Positions 9,423 to 19,337 of a stretch of 43,591 bases of DNA are shown in pieces. The notes under the pieces are model-generated. The model searched no databases, was not told the origin of the DNA, and was given only the letters and a program-made list of their open reading frames with translations. Every line of letters starts with the position of its first letter. Position 1 is the stretch's first letter. A program made the position numbers and the translations under genes. Origin of the DNA: Candidatus Altimarinota bacterium (GTDB taxonomy: Bacteria > Patescibacteriota > Gracilibacteria > Absconditabacterales > Absconditicoccaceae); the NCBI GenBank assembly GCA_021734475.1, contig JAIPIU010000002.1, positions 1-43,591 of the forward strand. Reading direction: 5' to 3'.

Positions 9423-11630
9423 CTAATTTATTCTTCTATTCTTCAAAACCCTTAATTTCTCTTCATCTGAAGTATGTTTTTCTCTCGTTTCCATATTAAA
9501 TTCTTCTCAAGCATATCACAATTCTTTATCACATTTTGGACAAAAGTCATGTTCTCATACTACATAACCATGCTTAGGACATATAGAAAATACTGGACTA
9601 ACTGTAATATATGGTAATTGATAATTTTCTATAACTTTTTTTACTAAATTTTTACATGCCTTAGCATCAGACAATCTTTCTCACATATACAAATGTAAGA
9701 CAGTTCATCAAGTGAATTTACATTGTAATTCATTTTGCATCTCCAAAGCTTCAAATGGATCATCAGTATATCACACTGGAAGTTGACTAGAATTGGTATA
9801 ATAAGGAGCATCATCTGTTCATGCCTGTATAATTCACGGTAATTGTTTTTTATCTTCTCTAGCAAATCTATATGTTGTTCATTCTGCTGGCGTAGCTTCC
9901 AAATTATAAAGATTTCCAGTTTCTTCTTGATATTCTTTTAGCTTTTCTCTCATAAAATCCATGATTTCTATAGCAAATTCTTTTCATTTATCGGTAGAAA
10001 TATCTTCTTTTCAATTTGTAAAATTTAATATCGCTTCATTCATTCCATTCAAACCTATAGTAGAAAAATGATTTCTGAAAGAGTGTAAATATCTCTTTGT
10101 ATATGGATAAAATCATCTATCCAACCAATTAGAAATTTCTTTTCTTTTCAATTCCAAAGACATCTTTGCTAAATTCATCAAACGCAAAACCTGAGCTTTG
10201 AATCAATCTTTATCTCATTTAAAATTAAATCAAATTCTAGCTAAATTTAATGTTACTACTCATATAGATCCGGTCATTTCTGCAGAGCCAAAAAGTCATC
10301 ATCATCTTTTTTCTAATTGAGTCAAATCCAGCTGAAGTCTACAACACATAGATCTAACTGCTCATGGTTTATATGCATCAGGATTTTCTACTTTCGTTAT
10401 TTTTCAATCTTTATCTTTTTTTACTTTAAACTGAGATCATACAAAATTTTGAAAATATGGTATTCAATATTTAGCAGTCATCTCAAATAATAAATTTATA
10501 TCTGGATCATCCCAAGGAAAATCTTCAGTAATATTATAAGTAGGTATAGGAAAAGTAAATACAGCACCCGTACAATCTCAAGCAGTATAAACTTCTATCA
10601 ATACTCTATTTATAAGCTTCATCTCATCTTCCAACTCACTGAATTTTTTGTGATAATATCATCTATCTATACCGCCCAACATCAAAGCTTTATCTTTGAG
10701 ATCATCAGGACATTTTCGATCAAGAGTAATGTTTGTAAACGGAGTTTGTGTACCTCGTCTACTTGGAACATTCAATCAAAAAATAAAATTCTGCATCTGT
10801 TGTGTTACATATTTATGAGTTTTTTTATCTATAAATTCTTTTTTCTTTTTTTCAGATTCAAATTTCATTCATATTCAATCCAACTCTTTTTCTAATTCTG
10901 TTTTATATTTATGTACAAATGGTGCTAAATAAGTATCAAAAGAACTAAAAGCTTGAGCTCCTGCCCATTCATTTTGTAATGTTCAGAAAAAATTAATCAT
11001 CTGATTTACAGCAGATTGAAGATTCTTTGGTGGAGCAGACTGAACTCTATTATCTAGTCAATTAAAACCCTCTTCCAATAATTGTCTCAAAGACCATCAC
11101 GCACAATATCCACAAAACATATCCAAATCATGTATATGGTAATCTCCATTTCTATGTGCATCTCAGATTTCTTTTGGATAAACATGAGAGAGTCGATAGT
11201 TTGCTACTACTTTTCCAGAAATATTCAAAATCATACCACCAAGAGAATATCATTGATTAGCGTTTGCATTTACTCTCCAATCGGTTTGATACAAATATTC
11301 TTCCATAGTCTGTCAAACTTCTACAACTACATTTCTATCAGATCTAGATTCTGCTCTTTTTTGACGATACAATATATAATTTTTTGCTACATTCACATGT
11401 CAGTCCTCCATTAACACAGCTTCAACTGCATCTTGAATAATTTCAACCTCAGGAATATTATTTCAAATCTTTTTTTCTACCACTTTCATAACTTTGTTAG
11501 TTATTTTAGTTACATCAAATCATTCTTTTATATCCAAAGATTCAAATGCTAATTTTATAGCAGTTTCAATTCTTTTTTTATCAAAAGATACTATAGCTCA
11601 ATTTCTTTTTCTAACTTTATAAATCGCCAT
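9423..11630 (-). CDS. nrdD: Anaerobic ribonucleoside-triphosphate reductase, large part
   Basis: The 735-residue product makes deoxyribonucleotides under anoxia. Residues about 3-95 form an ATP-cone (VRKRNGAIVSFDKKRIE..) for allosteric control. The catalytic barrel follows, with GDYHIHDLD, the FTFPIPTYN segment and a TGSIGVVTLNLARIG strand. The zinc-site motif near the C-terminus is CPKHGY..CPKC. The chain then ends in a charged tail (KLRVLKNRRIN) without the expected glycyl-radical loop, which is coded next door at 9166..9375. Many conserved glycines are TGA. It is driven by a promoter overlapped by NrdR-like boxes and is followed by nrdG further down. Confidence 0.93.
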
Positions 11631-11692
11631 CTCTCTAATTTATATTTTATAATTTAAAATTTATGATTATTTATTATTTACTTATATTAGAA

Positions 11693-11720
11693 AATATACA
11701 ATATATAGTGTGTCATTCAA
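11693..11720 (-). promoter_or_regulatory. nrdD promoter
   Basis: On the minus strand TTGAAT (11720-11715) is followed after 16 bases by TATATT (11698-11693), about 60 bases upstream of the nrdD ATG. One NrdR-like box lies across the spacer, as expected for repression. Confidence 0.6.
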
Positions 11721-11744
11721 ATAGATGACCCCTATATATAGTAT
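11696..11744. promoter_or_regulatory. Pair of NrdR-like boxes
   Basis: Two 16-bp palindromic sites, ATACAATATATAGTGT (11696-11711) and CCCCTATATATAGTAT (11729-11744), match the NrdR consensus acaCwAtATaTwGtgt. Their centres are 33 bases apart, about three helical turns, as in known tandem NrdR operators. NrdR represses ribonucleotide reductase genes when dATP is high. The nrdR gene itself is not in the window. Confidence 0.7.
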
Positions 11745-11902
11745 CCTATAAATAATTCAATGGAAATTTCATTAAATATTTTTCACTCTGATATATATTA
11801 GTTAGCGACTTTTCAACATTTTTAACTCAAAAAATAGAAAAACAAACAATAAGAGCCAAAATCAAATAAAAATACTAGTTATAAACTAGCATATTCACGA
11901 TA

Positions 11903-12109
11903 TTATTTTCATCATTTTTTCAACACTTCTCTTCATTTCAATAAAACATTCATCAATTCTCATGATTTAGAGAAATTAGATCAATTTTTATAGGTATTTT
12001 TTAGCTCTTCCAACAAATCTTCTTTTATTCAATTCAAAAATTCCGTTTCGATAATAGATTCAATCAACAAAAATTCTTCAAAATCTTTGGTTTGTTGATA
12101 ATTTTCCAT
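11903..12109 (-). CDS. Small acidic helical hypothetical protein
   Basis: A 68-residue helical product with a run of acidic and hydrophobic residues (EEFLLIESIIETEFLNG) and a basic C-terminus (LLKGREVLKKGGK). Five glycines are TGA. An in-frame ATG 15 bases upstream (12124) directly follows GGAG and could be the true start, adding MVYNC. No family recognised. It sits alone, downstream of a terminator hairpin and upstream of nothing on this strand until nrdD. Confidence 0.5.
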
Positions 12110-12143
12110 ACAATTATAAACCATCTCCAAAAAATTAATTTTT

Positions 12144-12170
12144 AAAAAAATCCCAAACAAGAAGCTGGGA
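12144..12170 (-). terminator. Intrinsic terminator-like hairpin
   Basis: TCCCA and TGGGA pair around a 10-base loop, and the minus strand continues with seven Ts. It would end any leftward transcript coming from 12171-12300, where I see no convincing gene on that strand. Confidence 0.5.
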
Positions 12171-12237
12171 GTAATTATGATTTTTGAAAAACCTCCATTA
12201 TGATATTCTTTCAGATTTCTATTTCAATATATTTTTC

Positions 12238-12266
12238 TTGCTTTTTTTTATCAAAAAATATATAAT
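12238..12266 (+). promoter_or_regulatory. Promoter of the thrS leader
   Basis: TTGCTT, a 17-base spacer, then a perfect TATAAT at 12261-12266. It would start a transcript about 28 bases before the leader peptide ATG. Confidence 0.6.
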
Positions 12267-12300
12267 CATAATTGATTTAAAAAATCAACTAGAAAAACGG

Positions 12301-12354
12301 ATGAAAAAAACTACTCTAACTACGACTATTACGACAACAACCAAAGTCTGGTAG
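12301..12354 (+). CDS. Threonine-rich leader peptide controlling thrS
   Basis: ATG to TAG encodes the 17-residue peptide MKKTTLTTTITTTTKVW, with nine threonines read from all four ACN codons. It has the classical form of an amino-acid operon leader (compare E. coli ThrL) and lies upstream of threonyl-tRNA synthetase, between a good promoter and a terminator. Scarce Thr-tRNA would stall the ribosome on the ACN run. The TAG stop overlaps the first strand of the antiterminator, as expected for attenuation. Confidence 0.85.
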   Translation: MKKTTLTTTITTTTKVW

Positions 12355-12420
12355 GAGTTTAACGTTAGAGAAAAACACAATCAAAACTCCTGCTAATAAA
12401 ACATAGAGGAGATTTTTTTT
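12353..12420 (+). promoter_or_regulatory. Transcription attenuator (antiterminator/terminator) of thrS
   Basis: Three segments can pair in two ways. AGGAGTTT (12353-12360) pairs with AAACTCCT (12384-12391) to form an antiterminator. Alternatively CTCCT (12387-12391) pairs with AGGAG (12407-12411) just before eight Ts (12413-12420) to form a terminator. A ribosome that reaches the leader stop codon (12352-12354) covers the first segment and allows termination. A ribosome stalled on threonine codons leaves it free and allows read-through into thrS. This is inference from base pairing alone. Confidence 0.8.
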
Positions 12421-12472
12421 ATTTACGTTTATACATCATTCCAGCTTACTTAGCAAATACCCACACCAAACT

Positions 12473-12588
12473 GTCATTCCGGTCTCATCGACAAAGTCTG
12501 CAACCGGAATCCAAGTGAAACGAGTCCCGCAATGGCGGGATACGACAATAATATCGATTCCGGCTGCAAAGCTTGGCGCCGGAATGAC
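12473..12588. repeat. Composite CATTCCGG inverted repeat
   Basis: Two hairpin arms in opposite orientation: GTCATTCCGG...CCGGAATC (12473-12511) and GATTCCGG...CCGGAATGAC (12556-12588), with a small GTCCCGC/GCGGGAT hairpin between. The whole is a large imperfect palindrome. The same architecture recurs at 29607..29711, and single arms occur at four other places. Located between the thrS attenuator and thrS. Confidence 0.8.
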
Positions 12589-12620
12589 AAAAAGATAACA
12601 TTTATTATTTAAAATACAAA

Positions 12621-14501
12621 ATGAATCAAGAAAACGAATTACTTAAACCACGTCATAGTTTAGCACATATACTTGCTCAAGCTACGCAAAGATCAGTTGA
12701 TCCACTAGCAAGACTCGGAATTTGACCAGCGATTGATAATTGATTTTATTATGACTTTATTTTTTCAGATGGAATAGAATTCAAAGAAGAAAATCTCAAA
12801 AACTTAACTAAAATAATGCAAAAAATCACAAAAGAAAACCAACCTTTCCATAGGATAGAAACAGATTATGATAAGGCAAAAGAAATTATAAAAATTATGT
12901 GAGAAGATTTTAAAATAGAATTGTTAGATGAATTCAAATCTCAATGAGAAACAGTATTTTCTTTTTATATCAACACCATTCCAACTGAAGCAAAAGATAG
13001 ATTACTCAAAGATGTGAAACCTTGATACCTAGAAAAATATTCCAAAATCAATGAATATTTACTAAGCATTGGAGCATTGCAACAATGAAACTTTGCAACG
13101 TTCATCGATATGTGTGAATGACCTCATCTAGAAAACTCAAAAGAAATTACTTCTGACTCATTTAAAGCAGACAAAATTGCTTGAGCATACTGGAGATGAA
13201 ATGAAAAAAATCCTATGATGACTAGAATTTATTGACTAGCTTTTGAAAACAAAGAACAACTCAAAGAATATCAAGCTATGATAGAAGAAGCAAAAAAAAG
13301 AGATCATAGAATACTAGGAAAAGCGCTTGGTATATATGCTTTTGATGAAGAAGTGTGACCGGGATTACCATTACGATTACCAAATTGAACCATCATAGCG
13401 GATCAGTTAGAAAATCTTGCAAAAAGAAAAGAAGAAGAACAATGATATATGAGGGTTCGTTCTCCTCATATTGCAAAACAAGAATTATATCTTAGATCAT
13501 GACATCTACCATATTACAAAGAATCCATGTTCCCTCCTATGGAAATGGATGGAGAAATATATTATCTCAAAGCTATGAATTGTCCTCATCATCACAAAAT
13601 TTATGGAGCAGAGCCAAAAAGTTACAAAGATTTACCAATTAGATTTGCAGAATATTGACACTGCTATAGATATGAAGATTCAGGATCATTATTTGGACTT
13701 ATGAGAGTAAGATCTATGGCTATGAATGATGCGCATATTTATTGTACAGAAGAACAATTTGAAGAAGAATTTATGAAAGTAATAGAATTATATTTATACT
13801 ACTTCAATCTATTTGGAATAGATAAATATCAAATGAGATTATCCAAACATAGCAAAGAATGACTAGGTAAAAAATATGTAGATAACGAAGCACTATGGAT
13901 AAAAACAGAAAATCAAATCAGAGATGTAATGACAAAAAACAATATACCATTTGTAGAAGCAGATAATGAATGAGCTTTTTATGGACCTAAAATCGATGTT
14001 CAAATCCGATCTGTAATAGGTAGAGAATTTACTCTTGCTACAAATCAAGTTGATTTCGCTGTACCAGAAAGATTCAATCTTGTTTACAAAGACAAAGATT
14101 GAACAGATAAAACACCTATCTGTATCCACAGAGCACCATTAAGTACTCATGAAAGATTTATTTGATTCCTATTGGAACATTATTCAGGGGCATTTCCATT
14201 ACGACTTGCATCTAAACAGATAAAAATCATTCCTGTTGCTGATGTATTCAACGACTATGCAGAAAAAATTAAAAATAAATTTAAAGAAAACTGATTTAGA
14301 ATCTCAGTAGATAATAGCGACGATAGCTTTTCCAAAAAGATCAGAAACTGAGAACTTATGAAAATTCCCTATCTAATAATAGTAGGTGAAAAGGAAGAGA
14401 AATGAAACAATCTATCTATCAGAGAATTCAAATCCAAGAAACAATATGAAATCTGAGTTAATGAATTTTTGAAACAATGCCAAGATGAAATAAATATTTA
14501 A
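12621..14501 (+). CDS. thrS: Threonyl-tRNA synthetase (no TGS domain)
   Basis: Charges tRNA-Thr. The 626-residue product starts directly at the editing-domain region ([10 protein letters not shown], the HxxxH zinc motif of the SAD fold) and lacks the N-terminal TGS domain usual in bacteria. The class II core follows: LYLRSGHLPYYKE..MF, the motif with [22 protein letters not shown] (motif 2) and [20 protein letters not shown] (motif 3), then the anticodon-binding domain (about residue 530 on). The ATG is the first of the open frame. Expression is probably controlled by the Thr leader and attenuator at 12301..12420. Confidence 0.96.
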
Positions 14502-14518
14502 ATGTTTTGATACTATTT

Positions 14519-15187
14519 ATGGAAACTCATATCGTATTTGATTTAGACTGAACACTTTCTGATACACAAAAAATTCATCAACAAATTGAATCTGATTTTA
14601 TAAAGACAAAATGAATAGATATAGATCCAAAAACAATTTCTATAAAATATGCCTGAAGATCACCACAAGAACGAATACCAGAATTATTATCATCAAATAA
14701 TATCAATTTTACACAACAAGAAATAGAAGATTTTGTAATCCAAAAAGATGAAAAGATAATTTTATTATTAGAAAAATGAGAAATTAAATTAATAACCTAT
14801 GCTTCAGAAATTTTAGACTATTTATATAAACAAAACTACAAAATCTGAATTTCTTCATGAGCCTGTAGAGAATTTATAGATAAATTTATAAAATACTTTA
14901 ATCTAGAGAAAATAGTTACAGCGAGTACTAGCGCCAATGAGGTAGAAAACAAAAAACCACATCCAGATGTGTTTCTGTCTTCATTTGATAAACTTGAAAA
15001 ACAATATTGAATACCAGAAATAAAATATGTTATCTGAGATGGTCGATCTGATATGGAATGATGATATAAATCATGAGCAAAAACTATACGATTGAATTAT
15101 CAAAAAAAGATAAAACAAAATAATATATACTGTAATTTTGAAATAAAATCACTAAAAGAAATTCAAACTATTATATTAAACAATTAA
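14519..15187 (+). CDS. HAD-superfamily hydrolase
   Basis: A 222-residue phosphatase-like protein with motif I FDLDGTLSDT (nucleophile Asp near residue 8), a GISSG motif II region, a lysine in NKKPHPDVF (motif III) and the acidic motif IV IGDGRSDMEGG. The cap between motifs I and II is helical, which fits the phosphoglycolate-phosphatase/beta-phosphoglucomutase branch. Substrate is unknown. It starts 17 bases after thrS and ends one base before the HIT-like gene, so it is in the same operon. Confidence 0.88.
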
Positions 15188-15188
15188 T

Positions 15189-15572
15189 ATGAATTCTAAA
15201 CTACCCAAACCATTCGATAAAGCAATTATCTATCAAGACACCAAGCTATATGCATGTTTGGCAAATTATCCTATAGTAAAATGACATACAGTTGTAGTAC
15301 GAAAAAAATCAATATCCGATCTCCATCTATTATCCAAAAAAGATTATGAATATCTCATGGATAAAGTTGATGAATTAAGAAATGCTTTACTCAAGACATT
15401 CAAAATCAAAAAAGTTTATCTAATTTATATGGATGAAGCAAATCAAGTTCATCGACATTTAATACCAAGATATGATGAGAAATGATTCGACCTACTTCAA
15501 CATAAACCATCTAAATTAACAGATTTTTCATTAACTCAAAAAATAAAAAATAATTTGATTCTTAAAATATAA
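15189..15572 (+). CDS. HIT-like nucleotide-binding protein
   Basis: A 127-residue protein with the HIT layout: an N-terminal ..IYQDTKLYACLANYPIVKGHTVVV strand pair and, near the end, NQVHRHLIPRYDEKG. The usual HxHxHxx catalytic triad is reduced to HRHL, so the first histidine is replaced by Gln/Val context. It may be a hydrolase or phosphorylase acting on dinucleotides, or an inactive binder. It is packed between HAD and SET-domain genes (gaps of 1 and 4 bases). Confidence 0.7.
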
Positions 15573-15576
15573 TAAT

Positions 15577-15960
15577 ATGTTTCATATAAAAATTAAATTA
15601 GATAAAAGCAACATACACAATATTTGATTATTTGCAGATCAAGATATTTCTAAATGACAAATTATATATACAATTAATCCAACTTTAAATTTATCTCTAA
15701 CAGAAAAAGAATTTTCTGAATTAGATGAAAACGAAAAAGAAACAATAAAACATTATGGTTACTTCGACAAAGAAAATATGAAACGACATCTATCATTTGA
15801 TGACATCAGATTTTGTAATCATAGTATTGATAGTAATATTACACTTATAGATAATAAAATCATAGCCAAAAAAAATATCTCAAAATGAAATGAATTAACT
15901 CAAGATTATTCAGAATTTGAAGATCTTAGAAAAGAATTAATTAAAAAAAATCCGAGATAA
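15577..15960 (+). CDS. SET-domain protein (putative lysine methyltransferase)
   Basis: A compact 127-residue SET fold: GLFADQDISKGQIIYTI (the SAM-binding G.G-type opening), RFCNHSIDSN (the RFxNH motif that contributes to the pseudoknot and cofactor site) and GNELTQDYSEF with the conserved Tyr. There are no pre- or post-SET cysteines. Such short bacterial SET proteins methylate lysines on unknown partners. It is the last gene of the thrS group. Two conserved glycines are TGA. Confidence 0.78.
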
Positions 15961-15972
15961 AATCCCGGAATC
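15951..15972. terminator. Weak terminator hairpin between convergent genes
   Basis: CCGAGAT and ATCCCGG pair around AAA with one mismatch, across the end of the SET gene. No clear T run follows on the plus strand, so its activity is uncertain. Confidence 0.35.
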
Positions 15973-16487
15973 TAATAATAATTTCACTTCACTCCAATTT
16001 CTTCAAAAGCAGTTTCAATTTTTTTCATAGCATCTTGAGATGTTATCACATCTTCAATTTCTACGATAAAAAGGTCATTTGAATTTTCTGGATCAGAAGT
16101 AATGTTCGGAACACTAGCAAACTGATTTTTGTAAGAAAAGTGAACATTTTTAACTTTCTCTTTGAAGTCAAAAAAGATACCATTTGCAAAACTTTGTAAA
16201 GCAATCTCAACTGAAGATCGATCTGCATTCATTATTCTATTTGCAAAAACAGAAACAGTTTTTTTCAGTGCTTTTTTTTGAGCTTCTGTAATTTTTCCTT
16301 TTTGTAACAACCAATAATAGCGTTGTATAAAATGAGATAATCTTTTCAGATCGTTAATTTCTCTCATCAAACTTTGTTCTCTTAGTCTTACAACAAGAGC
16401 AACAATGATAGTAATAACAACACCGCCAACAAAAGCAAAAAGAACTTCCAAAGAAGTATAACAAGAAAGAATAATAAAAATTTTCAT
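15972..16487 (-). CDS. Single-pass membrane protein with a terminal TGA (probable import)
   Basis: From the ATG at 16487 the product has one N-terminal membrane helix (residues about 15-38) and then a cytosolic helical domain of some 130 residues, including LREQSLMREINDLKR. No internal TGA occurs: its glycines are GGN. The frame meets its first TGA at 15984-15986 right after EEIGVK, a natural-looking protein end, and would continue only GNYY to a TAG at 15972 if TGA is read as Gly. A further in-frame ATG at 16565 would add a second hydrophobic stretch, but a start at 16487 looks more natural. No family recognised. Confidence 0.65.
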
Positions 16488-16648
16488 ATAATTTGTTTTT
16501 TGTTTATACAAAAAAGTCAATACAAGTAGAAAAATAAATAAGCTTCCCCCTTGAAAAAAAATCATAATAATTTATACAATCAAATTGAGCCATTTTTTTT
16601 TGATTTAAAAATTATAAATTATAAATTTTTAATTATTAATTATAGTAC

Positions 16649-19285
16649 ATGTGTTTATTCAAAAAGAAAAAAAAGTACGTATACTCTTTTGCAGAAGGTA
16701 AATGAATATCCAAAGAAATCCTAGGTGGAAAATGAGCAAACTTATCTGAAATGGTTTCTATGTGATTACCGATTCCCAATTGATTTATTATCACAACAGA
16801 GTCTTGTGATCTTTATTATAAAAACAATAAATCACTCGCTCAAGAAATTTTGGATCAGATAGAACATCAACTAAAAAGCCTTGAACATCATATGTGAAAA
16901 AAATTATGAGATATAAATGACCCTCTATTAGTTTCTATTAGATCATGAGCAGCTTCTTCTATGCCAGGAATGATGGATACAATTTTAAATCTATGACTAA
17001 ATGATCAATCAGTTCAATGAATTATCAACAAAACTAACAATCCAAGATTTGCTCGAGATTCTTATAGAAGATTTTTGCAAATGTTTGGTGATGTTGTAAT
17101 GTGAGTAGAATACGATCACTTCGAAGAACAACTAGAAAAAATAAAGTCTGAAAAATGAGTAAAATTAGATACTGATTTAAGCGCTGAAGATTTACAAAAA
17201 TTAGTATGATTATACAAAGAAGTTATTTCCAAATATTCTTGAAAATCATTTCCAGAAGATCCTAGAGAACAATTGATTATGTCTGTAAATGCAGTTTTCA
17301 ATTCACGAAACAACGAAAGAGCGATAGTTTATAGAAAATTAAATGATATCAAATGATTACTTTGAACAGCAGTAAGTATACAATCTATGGTGTTTGGAAA
17401 TATGTGAGAAACATCTGGAACATGAGTTTGTTTTACTAGAAATCCCTCTACATGAGAAAATAAGTTTTATGGAGAATTTTTGATGAATGCTCAATGAGAA
17501 GATGTAGTCGCATGAATCAGGACTCCAGCTGAAATACAAGAACTAGAAAAAGTTATGCCAGTATGTTATGCAGAACTTGTAGAAATCTACAAAAGACTAG
17601 AAAAACACTACAAAGATATGCAAGATATGGAATTCACAATTCAAGAAGGAAAATTATATATTCTACAAACTAGAAATGGAAAAAGAACAGCTGCTGCTGC
17701 AGTAAAAATAGCAGTAGATATGAACTGAGAATGATTAATAGATGAAAAAACTGCTTTACTTAGAATACAACCAGAACAATTAGATGCTCTATTACATAAA
17801 CAAATCGATCCTGAAGCAAAAAAAACAGCAGAACTTTTGACTAAATGATTACCAGCTTCTCCATGAGCTGCAGCATGACAAATAGTTTTCAATGCAGAAA
17901 CAGCACACGAACGAAATGAAAATTGAAAAAAAGTTATGCTTGTAAGAATAGAAACTTCACCAGAAGATATAGTATGAATGGTAGCTTCTCAATGAATACT
18001 TACTGCTAGATGATGAATGACATCTCATGCAGCAGTAGTTGCAAGATGAATGTGAAAATGCTGTGTTTCATGATGTTCAGATATCATAATAGATGAGAAA
18101 AACAAAACTATGATAGTAAATTGAAAAACTTTTAATGAATGAGATACTATTACTCTAGATTGATCAACATGAGAAGTTTTTTCTGGATTATTAAAAGCTA
18201 TCGATCCAGAACTTAGTTGAGATTTCCAAACTATTATGACTTGGTCAGATAAATATAGAAAATTATGAATAAGAACAAATGCCGACACTCCAGAAGATTC
18301 TACTAGAGCAAGAGAATTTGGAGCAGAATGAATAGGCTTATGTAGGACAGAACATATGTTTTTTGCAGAAGATAGAATCAAAGCAGTTAGAGAAATGATA
18401 TTATCAGATAATTTAGAATGAAGACAAAAAGCTTTAGCTAAATTGTTACCATTTCAAAAAGCTGATTTTCTATGAATATTCAAAGCTATGCAATGACTTC
18501 CATGTACGATTAGATTTTTAGATCCACCATTACATGAATTTTTACCACAAGAAGAATCTGATATACAAGAATTAGCAAAAGATATGTGAATAGATATTAA
18601 TGTAATAAAAGAAAGAATTGCATGATTACATGAATTCAATCCAATGCTTGGACACAGATGATGTAGATTAGTAATCACATATCCAGAAATAGCTGAAATG
18701 CAAACAGAAGCAGTAATATCTGCAGCTTGTGAATTAAAAAAAGAATGAATAGATACTAAACCTGAAATCATGATACCTCTAGTATGATTCAAATCAGAAT
18801 TAGATTTTAATACTGAAATAGTAAGAAGAAAAGCCAAAGAAACTATGGACAAATACTGAATACAAATAGATTATAAATTATGAACAATGATAGAAGTACC
18901 TAGATGAGCAGTAACTGCAGATAAAATAGCTGAAACAGCAGAATTCTTCTCATTTGGAACAAACGATCTTACTCAGATGTGACTTGGATTCTCTAGAGAT
19001 GATGCTGGTAAATTCATCAAAGAATATGTAAATAAAAACATATTTGAAAAAGACCCATTCCAAACTATAGATCAAGATTGAGTATGAGAACTAGTTAAAA
19101 TAGCTATCGAAAAATGAAGAAAAACTAGACCAGATATCAAATTATGAATCTGTGGAGAACATGGTGGAGAATCACAATCTATAGATTTTTGTCATAGAGT
19201 ATGATTGGATTATGTTAGTTGTTCACCATTTAGAGTACCTATCGCAAGATTAGCAGCCGCTCACGCAGCTCTTAAGAACACATAA
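16649..19285 (+). CDS. ppdK: Pyruvate, phosphate dikinase
   Basis: Interconverts pyruvate, ATP and phosphate with PEP, AMP and PPi; in fermenters it often runs toward pyruvate to gain ATP from PPi. The 878-residue product has all domains: N-terminal ATP-grasp ([27 protein letters not shown]), the phosphohistidine swivel domain with [16 protein letters not shown] (catalytic His), and the C-terminal TIM barrel with [17 protein letters not shown] and ICGEHGG. Length fits the family (about 870-880). Very many glycines are TGA. It stands alone with its own terminator. Confidence 0.97.
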
Positions 19286-19310
19286 ACATTAAATTATTTT
19301 AACGATAGAA

Positions 19311-19337
19311 ATATCCCGCAAAAGCGGGATATTTTTT
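19311..19337 (+). terminator. Terminator of ppdK
   Basis: A 9-bp stem (ATATCCCGC with GCGGGATAT), a 4-base A loop and six Ts, 25 bases after the ppdK stop. Confidence 0.9.

Noticed and set aside
9166-9425. Simple frameshift joining nrdD and its radical domain
   Set aside because: The large gene has a full charged tail and TAG stop and the small one its own ATG and leader, so a one-base error does not restore a normal junction; assembly error is still possible and is listed as a check.
12171-12300. 28-codon minus-strand frame ending IMEVFQKS
   Set aside because: It has no ATG in a sensible place and the plus strand here carries the thrS leader promoter.
12238-12420. T-box riboswitch in front of thrS
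   Set aside because: No T-box consensus or specifier stem-loop is visible; the Thr-codon peptide with alternative hairpins explains the region better.
18025-18852. Long minus-strand open stretches inside ppdK
   Set aside because: They are open only under the standard code, lie antisense to highly conserved ppdK sequence and match no family.
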